DNA of 24,727 nt from Treponema_I sp045616125 (GCA_045616125.1 JAZLGC010000046.1:1-24727), one strand, 5' to 3'. Shown: positions 1-6,628, numbered from the stretch's first letter. The notes: a model not told the origin generated them from the letters alone. A program made the numbers and translations.

Positions 1-19
1 GAATGACGTTACAACTGTT

Positions 20-41
20 GAGTTTTGCGTTAGCAAAACTC
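20..41. repeat. Perfect 9-bp hairpin with GTTA loop
   Basis: Arms 20-28 and 33-41 are exact reverse complements around a 4-nt loop. No T-run follows, so it does not look like a terminator. It is the first of a series of hairpins in the gene-free first 420 bp. Confidence 0.8.
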
Positions 42-46
42 AGTAA

Positions 47-71
47 GGTTGTGTTGCAATGCAACACAACC
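47..71. repeat. Perfect 11-bp hairpin with AAT loop
   Basis: Arms 47-57 and 61-71 are exact reverse complements around a 3-nt loop. It lies 5 bp from the previous hairpin and also lacks a T-run. Tandem short-loop hairpins of this kind look like intergenic palindromic repeats; no protein-coding signal is visible. Confidence 0.8.
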
Positions 72-91
72 GACCGTCGCTATTGGTGAAT

Positions 92-139
92 CCCGGCGTA
101 GAAACTATGTATAGTTCATGCTGCCGCATGGACGCCGGG
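92..139. repeat. Compact three-way-junction element
   Basis: An outer 8-bp GC-rich stem (92-99 with 132-139) encloses two adjacent small hairpins: 103-107 with 112-116 (tetraloop) and 117-121 with 126-130 (loop TGCC). Junction linkers are only 100-102 and 131. This could be a structured RNA or a mobile palindromic repeat; there is no promoter or T-run to decide. I checked for a hammerhead core and did not find one. Confidence 0.6.
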
Positions 140-200
140 CTTCAACAATTTTTGCCTGCACTGTCAATCCTCCCGATTTGCGGTAATTTGTACCTCTCTT

Positions 201-223
201 GTTGCTGAGTAGCATTCAGCAAC
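201..223. repeat. 8-bp hairpin overlapping the 24-bp repeat
   Basis: Arms 201-208 and 216-223 are exact reverse complements with a 7-nt loop. Its right arm overlaps the start of the 24-bp repeat at 218-241. Confidence 0.65.
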
Positions 224-241
224 ACTTTTTACGGACATAGC
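218..241. repeat. 24-bp intergenic repeat, copy A
   Basis: Identical over 24 bp to 8027-8050 (core AACACTTTTTACGGACATAG). Both copies lie just beyond a terminator hairpin that ends a minus-strand tRNA or tRNA remnant, in the same orientation. Confidence 0.85.
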
Positions 242-242
242 G

Positions 243-270
243 AAAAAAATACCCTGGAGTTTTCCAGGGT
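243..270 (-). terminator. Terminator after the tRNA-Thr 3' fragment
   Basis: On the minus strand a 7-bp stem (270-264 with 257-251) with a 6-nt loop is followed by A and a run of seven T. It begins only a few bases after the tRNA-Thr 3'-end copy at 273-299, the arrangement of a real tRNA gene's terminator. Confidence 0.75.
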
Positions 271-272
271 GA

Positions 273-299
273 ATAAAGCCAATTCCCGGACTTGAACCG
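273..299 (-). repeat. Duplicated 3' end of tRNA-Thr (27 bp)
   Basis: Exact 27-bp copy of 472-498, offset 199 bp. It covers most of the T arm, the 3' acceptor strand and 5 flanking bases of tRNA-Thr. The 5' half of a tRNA is absent: upstream on the minus strand the sequence changes at once into the hairpin mosaic at 300-417. It could be an attachment-site-like duplication or a dead second tRNA-Thr copy. Confidence 0.85.
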
Positions 300-417
300 G
301 CCCTTCCAATCGGCACATCCTGTGCCTCTTTTCAGGGCGCCTGCACTCGCTTCCGCGGCCATCCATGGCCGCTCTTCCTCCCTGTGCGGTCGGCGCTCGT
401 TCCGTTGCTCGGTTCAA
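300..417. repeat. GC-rich hairpin mosaic
   Basis: It contains perfect short-loop hairpins at 312-326 (loop TCC), 333-343 (loop GCG) and 355-372 (8-bp arms, CC loop). Its far end, 406-417, is an exact 12-bp inverted copy of part of the tRNA-Thr T arm (491-502). Composition is far more GC-rich than the rest of the intergenic DNA. A 62-codon minus-strand reading frame crosses it but is explained by the repeats. It is probably a small palindromic mobile repeat or a composite of several. Confidence 0.6.
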
Positions 418-422
418 TTGAC

Positions 423-453
423 GAAAAAAAAAGTCCGCCTCATAATGGGCGAA
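423..453 (-). terminator. Terminator of tRNA-Thr(CGU)
   Basis: On the minus strand an 8-bp stem (453-446 with 437-430, one G-T pair) and an 8-nt loop are followed by a run of T, about 22 nt after the tRNA 3' end. Confidence 0.8.
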
Positions 454-475
454 CTGTCAGTATTATCAGATATAA

Positions 476-548
476 AGCCAATTCCCGGACTTGAACCGAG
501 CACCTACGCGTTACGAGTGCGTTGCTCTACCAGATGAGCTAAATTGGC
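476..548 (-). tRNA. tRNA-Thr (anticodon CGT)
   Basis: A 73-nt cloverleaf. The acceptor stem is GCCAATT with AATTGGC; the D arm is GCTC/GAGC; the anticodon loop CTCGTAA reads CGT for ACG codons; the T arm is CTCGG/CCGGG with loop TTCAAGT. The discriminator is T and CCA is not encoded, so it must be added by CCA-adding enzyme. The last pair of the anticodon stem is an A-C mismatch (positions 31/39), which is unusual; the other four pairs are intact. Its 3' end is duplicated at 273-299. Confidence 0.93.
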
Positions 549-570
549 ATGAAGTACAATCTTGAGTAAA

Positions 571-600
571 AGATTACCCGAAAAGACCGCTATGCGTCAA
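571..600 (-). promoter_or_regulatory. Probable promoter of tRNA-Thr
   Basis: On the minus strand TTGACG (600-595), an 18-bp spacer and TAATCT (576-571) lie about 23 nt before the mature tRNA 5' end. It sits in the gap downstream of the cNMP-binding gene. Confidence 0.55.
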
Positions 601-618
601 TTATCGAATCTATCGGTT

Positions 619-1869
619 TTATCCCTGCCGCTGGGCAGACCGGGTATCTACCATACGTTTCATATCAACCATGTTGTTGACAATGATGTATTTATCATAA
701 ATCTCAATCTTATGCTTATCAACAAACCGGTCCATTTCCATCTGAACTTCTTCCAAAGGCAGCCCTGCCCAGTGAGAAATGTCCTGTACGGTAAGATTAA
801 AGCGCCGGCTGCGTTCTGCCGTATTCTGAACAGGATTCAGTTCATCAAACATGACAAATACTTCACCAATACGTGCCTGTTTGTCCTGAATGGTAAGAAT
901 CTTAAAACGGCGTTTCTGGTCATAAATACGCTTACAGAACAGTTTTAAAAGAATCAGAGCCATCAGTGGATTACCGGCGATAAGCTGTTCAAAATTCTCT
1001 TTGTTAAACTCCAGACACTTAACCTTATCTATTGCCATACAGGTGGCCGAACGTGGCGTATTATCAAGAATAGCCATTTCACCGAATATTTCAGACGGAA
1101 GCAGAATATCCAGATTTTTATTGGCTCCGTTCACTGTTTTAACAAGCTGTACCTGACCCGACTGAATCAGATAAAAACAGTCACCCGGCTCATATTCGGC
1201 AATAATTACCTGACCAGGATGATATTCTTTGGCAAAACGGGCAAAAGCCGGCAGTTCAAACTGCTTTAATAACGTACTGTTTGAAGCCGGTAAGACAGGT
1301 TGTACATCATCGTGATCTACCCGATCTGCCATCAATTGTTCGCGGTGTTTTGCATCCTGCAGAAGCCGTGCAGCTTCGTTTTTGTTGGGAGCATTGGGAA
1401 ACCGCTGCAGAAGTTTAATCAGAACATCACTGCAGGAACCGTATTTTTCTTCATCAAAAAAGCTCTGGGCAACAGCCATCATACCATCAGTCTGAGTTAC
1501 CTTGGCAGAACTGTTCAGAATTGATTCTGTTTTTTTATGAATAGCACGCAGCTGATTGGAGAAAACGCGGAGCATTTTCATAATGAGGGCTTTATTATGG
1601 CTGAACATCTGTTCAAATTCCTGAACAGACATACAGATAGTTACACTGTCAGCAAGAACACGGGCTTCTTCTTCGCGGGGATAATGCCCAAAAGCAGATT
1701 TTACGCCGAAAAACTCACCCTGCCCGATGGATTCTGTCACGCGGGCACCTGTTTCAATATCAATACTATTTAATGTTACGGCACCTTTCTGAAGAATGAA
1801 GATACGATCATCGTGGTCACCGGTAAAATAGATAATTGAACCTTTGGTAAATGGTATAACCCGTGGCAT
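619..1869 (-). CDS. Two-domain cyclic-nucleotide-binding protein with C-terminal helix-turn-helix
   Basis: A 416-aa cytoplasmic protein related to the Crp/Fnr superfamily. Two cNMP-binding domains lie at roughly residues 5-125 and 205-325, separated by a helical linker. The second has the canonical phosphate-binding cassette FGEMAILDNTPRSAT with the Glu and Arg needed for cAMP or cGMP. The first has FGVKSAFG and lacks this Glu-Arg pair, so it probably does not bind nucleotide and may be structural. The last 70 residues resemble a Crp-type winged helix (TVQDISHWAGLPLEEV), so it may bind DNA. The start is supported by AAGGGG upstream of ATG. It is transcribed divergently from the PHP gene. Its ligand and targets cannot be told from sequence. 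Confidence 0.85.
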   Translation of the reverse strand: MPRVIPFTKGSIIYFTGDHDDRIFILQKGAVTLNSIDIETGARVTESIGQGEFFGVKSAFGHYPREEEARVLADSVTICMSVQEFEQMFSHNKALIMKMLRVFSNQLRAIHKKTESILNSSAKVTQTDGMMAVAQSFFDEEKYGSCSDVLIKLLQRFPNAPNKNEAARLLQDAKHREQLMADRVDHDDVQPVLPASNSTLLKQFELPAFARFAKEYHPGQVIIAEYEPGDCFYLIQSGQVQLVKTVNGANKNLDILLPSEIFGEMAILDNTPRSATCMAIDKVKCLEFNKENFEQLIAGNPLMALILLKLFCKRIYDQKRRFKILTIQDKQARIGEVFVMFDELNPVQNTAERSRRFNLTVQDISHWAGLPLEEVQMEMDRFVDKHKIEIYDKYIIVNNMVDMKRMVDTRSAQRQG

Positions 1870-1906
1870 GAAAAAAGCCCCTTGTTTTACAGTTTTCGCT
1901 TCATAT

Positions 1907-1915
1907 ATTTTAGCA
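1907..1915 (-). promoter_or_regulatory. Extended -10 for the cNMP-binding gene
   Basis: Minus-strand TGCTAAAAT, an extended -10, lies about 37 nt upstream of the ATG at 1869. It gives a leader of roughly 30 nt that carries the AAGGGG ribosome site. It lies back to back with the plus-strand promoter of the PHP gene. Confidence 0.5.
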
Positions 1916-1930
1916 CAATAAATGGAAATG

Positions 1931-1939
1931 TGCTATTTT
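1931..1939 (+). promoter_or_regulatory. Extended -10 for the PHP gene, leaderless
   Basis: TGCTATTTT ends exactly 6 nt before the ATG at 1946, which would make the A of ATG the first transcribed base. No Shine-Dalgarno is visible. Confidence 0.5.
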
Positions 1940-1945
1940 AAACAT

Positions 1946-2824
1946 ATGATTGACCTGCATACCCATTCAACAGCTTCGGACGGAGATCTTACCCCATCAC
2001 AACTGGTAGAACTGGCACACCATAAAAAAATCAGTGTTCTTGCCCTTACAGACCACGATACAACGTCCGGCCTTGATGAGGCGCAGTCAGCTGCCGATTC
2101 ACTGGGAATCCATTTCATCCGTGGCATCGAACTGAATATTGACTGGCCAAGGGGAGAATTTCACCTTTTAGGATTAGGTCTTACTAAAGAATCGGCAGGT
2201 TTATCAAAAGTCTGTACAGATCTTCAGAACGGAAGGGTAGAAAGAAACGTGCAGATTATTCAGAAAATGAAAGACGATGGTTTTGACGTAAGCTACGATG
2301 AACTGGTAGAGCGAAACGGCAATGCTACCTGCATAGGACGTCCTCATGTTGCAGAATATCTTATTGCAAAAAAAATCTGTAAACACCGGCAGCAGGCATT
2401 TGATAAATATCTTGGTAAAGGCCGGCCCTATTATGTGGACCGCACCGCTGCAGACCTGCATGAAGCAATCTGGGCAATTCAGGAAAGCGGCGGTGTTCCC
2501 GTTCTGGCTCACCCGCTATCACTGTACGTTTCCTGGGGAAAAATGGAAGCAACATTGAATGACCTACAGATGGCCGGCATAGAAGGTCTTGAGGCATGGC
2601 ACTCTGGTGTTCGGGTAGGAGAAGCCATGCGTCTTGAAGAATATGCCCGGAAATTGGGATTTTTTGTCACTGCCGGCAGCGATTTTCACGGCGAACATAT
2701 TCGCAGTGACCGGAAACTGGGTCATACAGCAGGCATGAAAGAAATATCAGACCGTTTCTGGAACGAGGAACTGCAGCCGGCTCTTCAGCGGGCTTTAGCT
2801 ACAGAAGCACGTTCTACTACATAA
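1946..2824 (+). CDS. PHP-domain phosphoesterase
   Basis: A 292-aa metal-dependent hydrolase of the PHP superfamily, closest in layout to bacterial YciV/RNase AM-type nucleotidases (3',5'-nucleoside bisphosphate or RNA 5'-end hydrolysis). Metal-ligand motifs are in order: LHTHS at residues 4-8, LTDHDT near 34-39, the GIELN glutamate, GRPHVAEYL, VLAHP and AGSDFHG. An ATG 24 bp upstream (1922) is also in frame; I prefer 1946 because the family starts right before LHTHS and a -10 element lies 6 nt upstream. The 3' end overlaps the convergent lacI-type gene by 40 bp. The exact substrate is not decided by sequence. Confidence 0.88.
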   Translation: MIDLHTHSTASDGDLTPSQLVELAHHKKISVLALTDHDTTSGLDEAQSAADSLGIHFIRGIELNIDWPRGEFHLLGLGLTKESAGLSKVCTDLQNGRVERNVQIIQKMKDDGFDVSYDELVERNGNATCIGRPHVAEYLIAKKICKHRQQAFDKYLGKGRPYYVDRTAADLHEAIWAIQESGGVPVLAHPLSLYVSWGKMEATLNDLQMAGIEGLEAWHSGVRVGEAMRLEEYARKLGFFVTAGSDFHGEHIRSDRKLGHTAGMKEISDRFWNEELQPALQRALATEARSTT

Positions 2825-3828
2825 CTTTCAAGAAGAATACTCTCTGCAGACTCTCCGGAAATCTGGTTAAAGAGCAGGCATGCAGCATTATATCCCTTGT
2901 CATAGGCACTCTGATGAGCGGTCGTTACGGCAGGATTAACAACATCAGTCATGGGAAGATCGTCAAAGGATACGATGGAAAGATCAGATGGAATAGTCAG
3001 GTTCAGTTCGCGGGCTGCCCGATAGAATCCCAGGGCCTGAATATCAGCCATACAGAACACTGCAGAAGAAGCATGATCCGACTGCAGGAACTCTTTTGCC
3101 TTTTTATAACTTTCTTCAAGATTCGTTCCAATAGTAACAAAATCAAGAAATACCGATTCATTTTCTTTAAGGCCATGTTTTTCTATGCTGCGGGCAATAC
3201 CACGACGGCGTACATCACTGGTTGTTGAATGATCCGGTTTTGTCGGGCTGTCATTAAGTTCAACGGCAATAGGATTCAATGGACATACGGTAATGTTTCT
3301 GTGCCCGTTATCAAGCAGGATATCCATCAGATGTTCTGCCAGCAGACCGTCATCAACACCAACATTAATAAAACCGTCTGCCTCACCGGCATCAATGGTT
3401 ACATAGGGCATGTTGCGCTGCTTGAAAGATGAGTGTACTTCACTGTTTTTATCAACACCCAGAATAATCATGCCGTCTACCGCAGCATTCTGAATGGTAT
3501 GATTAATAATTCCTTTTAATGGCGAAAGCAGTGCCAGTGCATACCCTTCTGCATCACAGCAGGCTCCGGCTCCACGAACAATTTCTGAAATATAGGGATT
3601 ACTGAGAATTTCTGCTACAGGTTGAGGAAAAAGCAGTCCCACGGTCTGCGTTGTCTTTGTCGCGAGAATACGGGCAACAGGATCAGGAAAGTAACCGATC
3701 TCGTTGGCAATGGTCATGATACGGTTATAGGTTTCTTTTGAAATACGGTTTGGATTATTAAATGCAAAGGATACGGCGGTTTTTGAAACACCAGCCTTCT
3801 CTGCCAGCTCTTTTATAGTTACTTTCAT
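2785..3828 (-). CDS. LacI/GalR-family transcriptional regulator
   Basis: A 347-aa repressor-type protein of normal family length. The N-terminal helix-turn-helix (TIKELAEKAGVSKTAVS, residues 3-19) is followed by the hinge helix and a periplasmic-binding-protein-like sugar-sensing domain to the end. No ligand is predicted; the nearest sugar gene is the galactokinase-family gene 6.8 kb away, which is weak evidence. The ATG at 3828 has no clear Shine-Dalgarno and sits 6 nt after a consensus -10. A LacI-type AAANCGNTTT site overlaps the upstream edge of its promoter, suggesting autoregulation. Its 3' end overlaps the PHP gene by 40 bp on the opposite strand. Confidence 0.92.
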   Translation of the reverse strand: MKVTIKELAEKAGVSKTAVSFAFNNPNRISKETYNRIMTIANEIGYFPDPVARILATKTTQTVGLLFPQPVAEILSNPYISEIVRGAGACCDAEGYALALLSPLKGIINHTIQNAAVDGMIILGVDKNSEVHSSFKQRNMPYVTIDAGEADGFINVGVDDGLLAEHLMDILLDNGHRNITVCPLNPIAVELNDSPTKPDHSTTSDVRRRGIARSIEKHGLKENESVFLDFVTIGTNLEESYKKAKEFLQSDHASSAVFCMADIQALGFYRAARELNLTIPSDLSIVSFDDLPMTDVVNPAVTTAHQSAYDKGYNAACLLFNQISGESAESILLESYVVERASVAKAR

Positions 3829-3834
3829 TCTTTA

Positions 3835-3863
3835 ATTATAAAAAGCCGCTATTCTTTCGTCAA
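3835..3863 (-). promoter_or_regulatory. Consensus promoter of the lacI-type gene, leaderless
   Basis: On the minus strand TTGACG (3863-3858), a 17-bp spacer and TATAAT (3840-3835) are followed by 6 nt and then ATG. This is the strongest sigma-70-type promoter among the leaderless group. Confidence 0.75.
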
Positions 3864-3875
3864 TAAATCGGTTTA
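3864..3875. promoter_or_regulatory. Candidate LacI-family operator
   Basis: TAAATCGGTTTA fits the AAANCGNTTT core of LacI-family sites, with five symmetric base pairs around the central CG. It abuts the -35 of the lacI-type gene, so autoregulation is the simplest reading. Inference only. Confidence 0.45.
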
Positions 3876-3913
3876 CCTGCAAAAAGTTTCCATTTTTTTT
3901 GTTTTTTTATCCG

Positions 3914-3957
3914 AAAACTCAAATTTTTTTTCTGAAATTTGCGAATAACCCTATGTA
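3914..3957 (+). promoter_or_regulatory. Upstream element shared with 24125-24168
   Basis: Aligned without gaps to 24125-24168, 33 of 44 positions agree, including 17 consecutive bases of AAAACTC followed by an A/T tract, then GAAA, AATAAC and TATG at fixed spacing. It ends 26 nt before comM. It can be read as an A-tract UP-like element followed by a weak -35 and a TATG-type -10. Confidence 0.5.
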
Positions 3958-3983
3958 CAAAAAAGTTTCATCTAGGAGGTGTC

Positions 3984-5591
3984 ATGTACATAGCAAGTTT
4001 TTCTCCCTTTGGATATGAGGGAGCATTGGTTACCGTTGAAGTGGATTTACGGCGGGGAATTCCTGCTATCGACGTGGTTGGACTGGCTGATAATGCAGTA
4101 AAGGAATCCCGGGAACGGATGCGGGCTGCCATCAGAAACAGTGGATTTGATTTTCCACAGGATCGGGTTCTGATTTCCTTAAGTCCTGCAGATGTGAAAA
4201 AAGAAGGTGCCGGGTTTGACCTTGCCATTGCGCTGGCTGTCCTTGCGGCAAAAGACGGGGAAGAAACAGAAACGGATCCGGTCAGCTCGTTCAAAGAACC
4301 TGATGCCGGAGTTCTTATTATGGGAGAACTGGAATTAAGCGGTAAAATCAGGCCCGTCCGCGGTGTAAATGCGGCTGTCAGTACTGCCGCAGAGAATGGC
4401 ATTACCTGGTGCATTGTTCCAAAAGAAAACGCTGCAGAAGCCCAGAGTCTAGGGGTAATCCGGGTGTTCAGCGTAGAAACACTGCAGGAAGCCCGTGAAG
4501 CATGGCTTGCCATTCAAAAACTGGGACAGAGTCCTGACTTGCGAAATGGCAGTAATGACAGCGGAACTTTGGCAGATGCCCCATTTGTTCCTGGGTCTGC
4601 TGCAGAACCGGTAGAATTTCCGTCGGAAGATTCCAATCTTGATTTTTCTGCTGTTGCAGGCCAGAAAAAGCTGGTGCGCGCACTGCAGATTGCCGCAGCA
4701 GGAGGACACAACGTTCTGTGTTACGGACCGCCAGGATGCGGGAAGACCCTTGCCATGCAGCGTTTCTCTCAATTGCTGCCCCTTATGACAAAAGAGGAAC
4801 AGCGGCAGGTTACCCGAATTTACAGTCTGGCAGGTTTTCTGCCGGAGAATACGGCATTGATTGAAAAACCTCCGTTCAGAAGCCCGCATCAAAGTTCCAG
4901 TCTTGAAGGCATGGTTGGCGGAGGCCCCCACTGCATGCCGGGAGAAGTTTCTCTGGCACACGGCGGTGTTCTCTTTCTGGATGAAGCAGCTGAATTCAAG
5001 ACAAGCGTCCTACAGACATTGCGGGTTCCTCTTGAAAGCCGCTGCATTACGCTCAGCAGAGCCGGCAGACATACTACTTTTCCTGCAGAGTTTCAGCTGC
5101 TCATTGCAACAAACCCCTGCCCCTGTGGAAACTTTGGGAATCCGGAAAAGATCTGTTTATGCAGTGCCCGCAGTGTGGAACAGTACTGGAAAAAGTTCAG
5201 CGCCCCGTTACTTGATCGGGTTGATATCCGCGTAAGTGCCATGCAGGAAGCAGAAGCCATTACCAATGAGGCCCGCGATGCAGAAACAGTCAGTACAGCA
5301 GAACTGCGGAAAGGTGTAAAGCGTGCGGTTGAAATTCAGCGCAAACGGCAGCAAAAAAAGAATGCTGCTCTTACGCCGTCAGAAATTGATTACTACTGCA
5401 AGTTAAACGAAGAGTGCCGCACGCTGCTGAACAAAGTGGTTATGCAGGAAAATTTTTCCAGCAGGGCTATTCACAGCATTATCAGGGTGGCACGGACTAT
5501 TGCTGATATGGATGGGGTCTATAACATCCGGATTTCTGACCTGAAAGAAGCCGTTGAACTGCGGCGGGCAAACGGTCCTGTTGATTTATAG
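3984..5591 (+). CDS. comM: YifB/ComM-type AAA+ ATPase (Mg-chelatase-like)
   Basis: A 535-aa cytoplasmic AAA+ protein. In naturally transforming bacteria ComM is a hexameric helicase promoting branch migration during recombination; elsewhere its role is less clear. The N-terminal Lon-protease-like domain (about 1-180) begins MYIASFSPFGYEG. Walker A GPPGCGKT is at 248-255, followed by Walker B in GGVLFLDEAAEF, the CPCGNFG zinc-like motif and a C-terminal Mg-chelatase domain. The start at 3984 is fixed by AGGAGGT at 3974-3980; the frame is open 45 bp further upstream but that start has no ribosome site. It ends 4 bp from the convergent ogt gene. Whether this organism is competent cannot be told here. 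Confidence 0.93.
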   Translation: MYIASFSPFGYEGALVTVEVDLRRGIPAIDVVGLADNAVKESRERMRAAIRNSGFDFPQDRVLISLSPADVKKEGAGFDLAIALAVLAAKDGEETETDPVSSFKEPDAGVLIMGELELSGKIRPVRGVNAAVSTAAENGITWCIVPKENAAEAQSLGVIRVFSVETLQEAREAWLAIQKLGQSPDLRNGSNDSGTLADAPFVPGSAAEPVEFPSEDSNLDFSAVAGQKKLVRALQIAAAGGHNVLCYGPPGCGKTLAMQRFSQLLPLMTKEEQRQVTRIYSLAGFLPENTALIEKPPFRSPHQSSSLEGMVGGGPHCMPGEVSLAHGGVLFLDEAAEFKTSVLQTLRVPLESRCITLSRAGRHTTFPAEFQLLIATNPCPCGNFGNPEKICLCSARSVEQYWKKFSAPLLDRVDIRVSAMQEAEAITNEARDAETVSTAELRKGVKRAVEIQRKRQQKKNAALTPSEIDYYCKLNEECRTLLNKVVMQENFSSRAIHSIIRVARTIADMDGVYNIRISDLKEAVELRRANGPVDL

Positions 5592-5595
5592 GATA

Positions 5596-6039
5596 CTATA
5601 CCAGCAGAACGCCTTCAATGCGCAGCAGGGCTGTTTTTGTAGAGAGACCGGCCGCATAACCGGTAAGACTGCCATCGGCACCGATGATACGGTGACAGGG
5701 AATAATGATGGCTACGGGATTACGGTGGATTGCCTGGCCGACAGCCTGTGAACTACGGCAGCCGATACTACGGGCTATATCACCGTATGTTGCAGTATGA
5801 CCATAGGGAACGGTCAACAGTGCCTCCCACACTTTCTTCTGGAATGGGGTTCCTTCCAGGGAAAGAGGGGGCAGTTGATCCGGGATAAGCCCGGCAAAAT
5901 AGTGATCCAGCCATTGGCAGGTTCGGTCAAAGACCGAAAAATCAGAGCTCCCGCTGCAATTATCGCCAAAAGTAAGAGCAGAAACGCCACCATTACGAAT
6001 TATCACAGACAGGGGCCCTAAGGGACTTTGATACAGCAT
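5596..6039 (-). CDS. ogt: Methylated-DNA--protein-cysteine methyltransferase
   Basis: A 147-aa suicide repair protein that transfers alkyl groups from O6-alkylguanine to its own cysteine. The active-site motif PCHR is at 114-117 with Cys115, preceded by NPVAIII, and the helix-turn-helix PYGHTATYGDIA lies near 78-89. The arginine finger usually found in the RAVG motif is Gln98 here (SSQAVG). The start ATG at 6039 lies 4 nt after the stop of the PNPOx-like gene; a TTG one codon earlier is also possible. With no strong ribosome site, translational coupling to the upstream gene is likely. Confidence 0.9.
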   Translation of the reverse strand: MLYQSPLGPLSVIIRNGGVSALTFGDNCSGSSDFSVFDRTCQWLDHYFAGLIPDQLPPLSLEGTPFQKKVWEALLTVPYGHTATYGDIARSIGCRSSQAVGQAIHRNPVAIIIPCHRIIGADGSLTGYAAGLSTKTALLRIEGVLLV

Positions 6040-6043
6040 CAAA

Positions 6044-6436
6044 TCAGAATTTGATTACTTCAGGAGCACCTGTGAAAGAACTGATAGTCGCAACAGCGTC
6101 TTTAAAGTACAGAACCTGAGTATTATCGTCTTCAGCTTTATACATAGCCTGCAGGTTTGGATAGTCGTTGAGCATAGCCTGTTTTGCTTCAATACGGTCA
6201 TCGTTTACCAGAGTTCCGGCTACACGAATCCATTTACCGTCCTTGAATGCGCAGATTTCAGCTTTTCCGTTGGCAGCCAGCTGTTTTGAAACATCTTTTA
6301 CCTTACCGGTCTGGATATACAGCTTGTCTTCAAATACCAGAATAGTCCCGAATGGACGTACACGAGGCTGATCGCCTTCTACAGTTGCCAGATAATAGGT
6401 TCCAGCATCTTTCAGAAAATCATAGACACGTTTCAT
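6044..6436 (-). CDS. Pyridoxamine 5'-phosphate oxidase-like flavoprotein
   Basis: A 130-aa split-beta-barrel protein of the PNPOx-like family, which binds FMN or related flavins. The sequence opens MKRVYDFLKDAGTYYLATVEG and continues with PRVRPFG, the typical beta-strand pair at the flavin site. These small members are usually of unknown substrate and are not true PdxH enzymes. The start at 6436 is supported by GGGAGA a few bases upstream; the frame stays open another 327 bp, but that includes the tRNA-Leu gene and is not coding. It is first in an operon with ogt, separated by 4 nt. Confidence 0.85.
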   Translation of the reverse strand: MKRVYDFLKDAGTYYLATVEGDQPRVRPFGTILVFEDKLYIQTGKVKDVSKQLAANGKAEICAFKDGKWIRVAGTLVNDDRIEAKQAMLNDYPNLQAMYKAEDDNTQVLYFKDAVATISSFTGAPEVIKF

Positions 6437-6456
6437 TGTCTTCTCCCAATTAAAGT

Positions 6457-6485
6457 AGTATCCGCGTAAGAAGAATCCAGAACAA
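6457..6485 (-). promoter_or_regulatory. Probable promoter of the PNPOx-ogt operon
   Basis: On the minus strand TTGTTC (6485-6480), a 17-bp spacer and GATACT (6462-6457) give a leader of about 14 nt that contains the GGGAGA ribosome site. The stretch 6486-6645 upstream holds nothing coding. Confidence 0.5.
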
Positions 6486-6610
6486 TCCGATAAAAGCAGT
6501 TCTACGCGGTCACTATTAAATATACCTGTTGAATCAGTCAACGGACACATTTTTTTTCCGTTTTCTATACGAATTCGACACCCTTTGAAAAATGACAATG
6601 GTGCGATTGC

Positions 6611-6628
6611 AGACCCTTCGACAGGCTC
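6611..6628. repeat. Fragment resembling a widespread intergenic repeat
   Basis: The segment ACCCTTCGACAGGCTCA looks like one half of short dispersed units I recall from many bacterial genomes. It lies just beyond the tRNA-Leu(CAG) terminator. This is recognition from memory and has no second copy in the window. Confidence 0.3.

Noticed and set aside
92..139. Hammerhead-type ribozyme
   Set aside because: A three-way junction and a GAAA are present but the CTGANGA core is missing on both strands.
278..350. Second complete tRNA-Thr
   Set aside because: Only the T arm and 3' acceptor strand are present; no 5' acceptor, D arm or anticodon arm precedes them.
229..417. 62-codon minus-strand reading frame through the hairpin mosaic
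   Set aside because: It is Arg-rich low-complexity translation of palindromic repeats and runs through a tRNA 3' fragment and a terminator; no ribosome site.
1..420. CRISPR array
   Set aside because: Hairpins differ in sequence and spacing; there are no regularly spaced direct repeats and no cas genes.
273..476. Integrated element bounded by tRNA-Thr att sites
   Set aside because: The interval is only 199 bp and holds no integrase or other gene, so the 27-bp duplication alone does not show a phage or integrative element.
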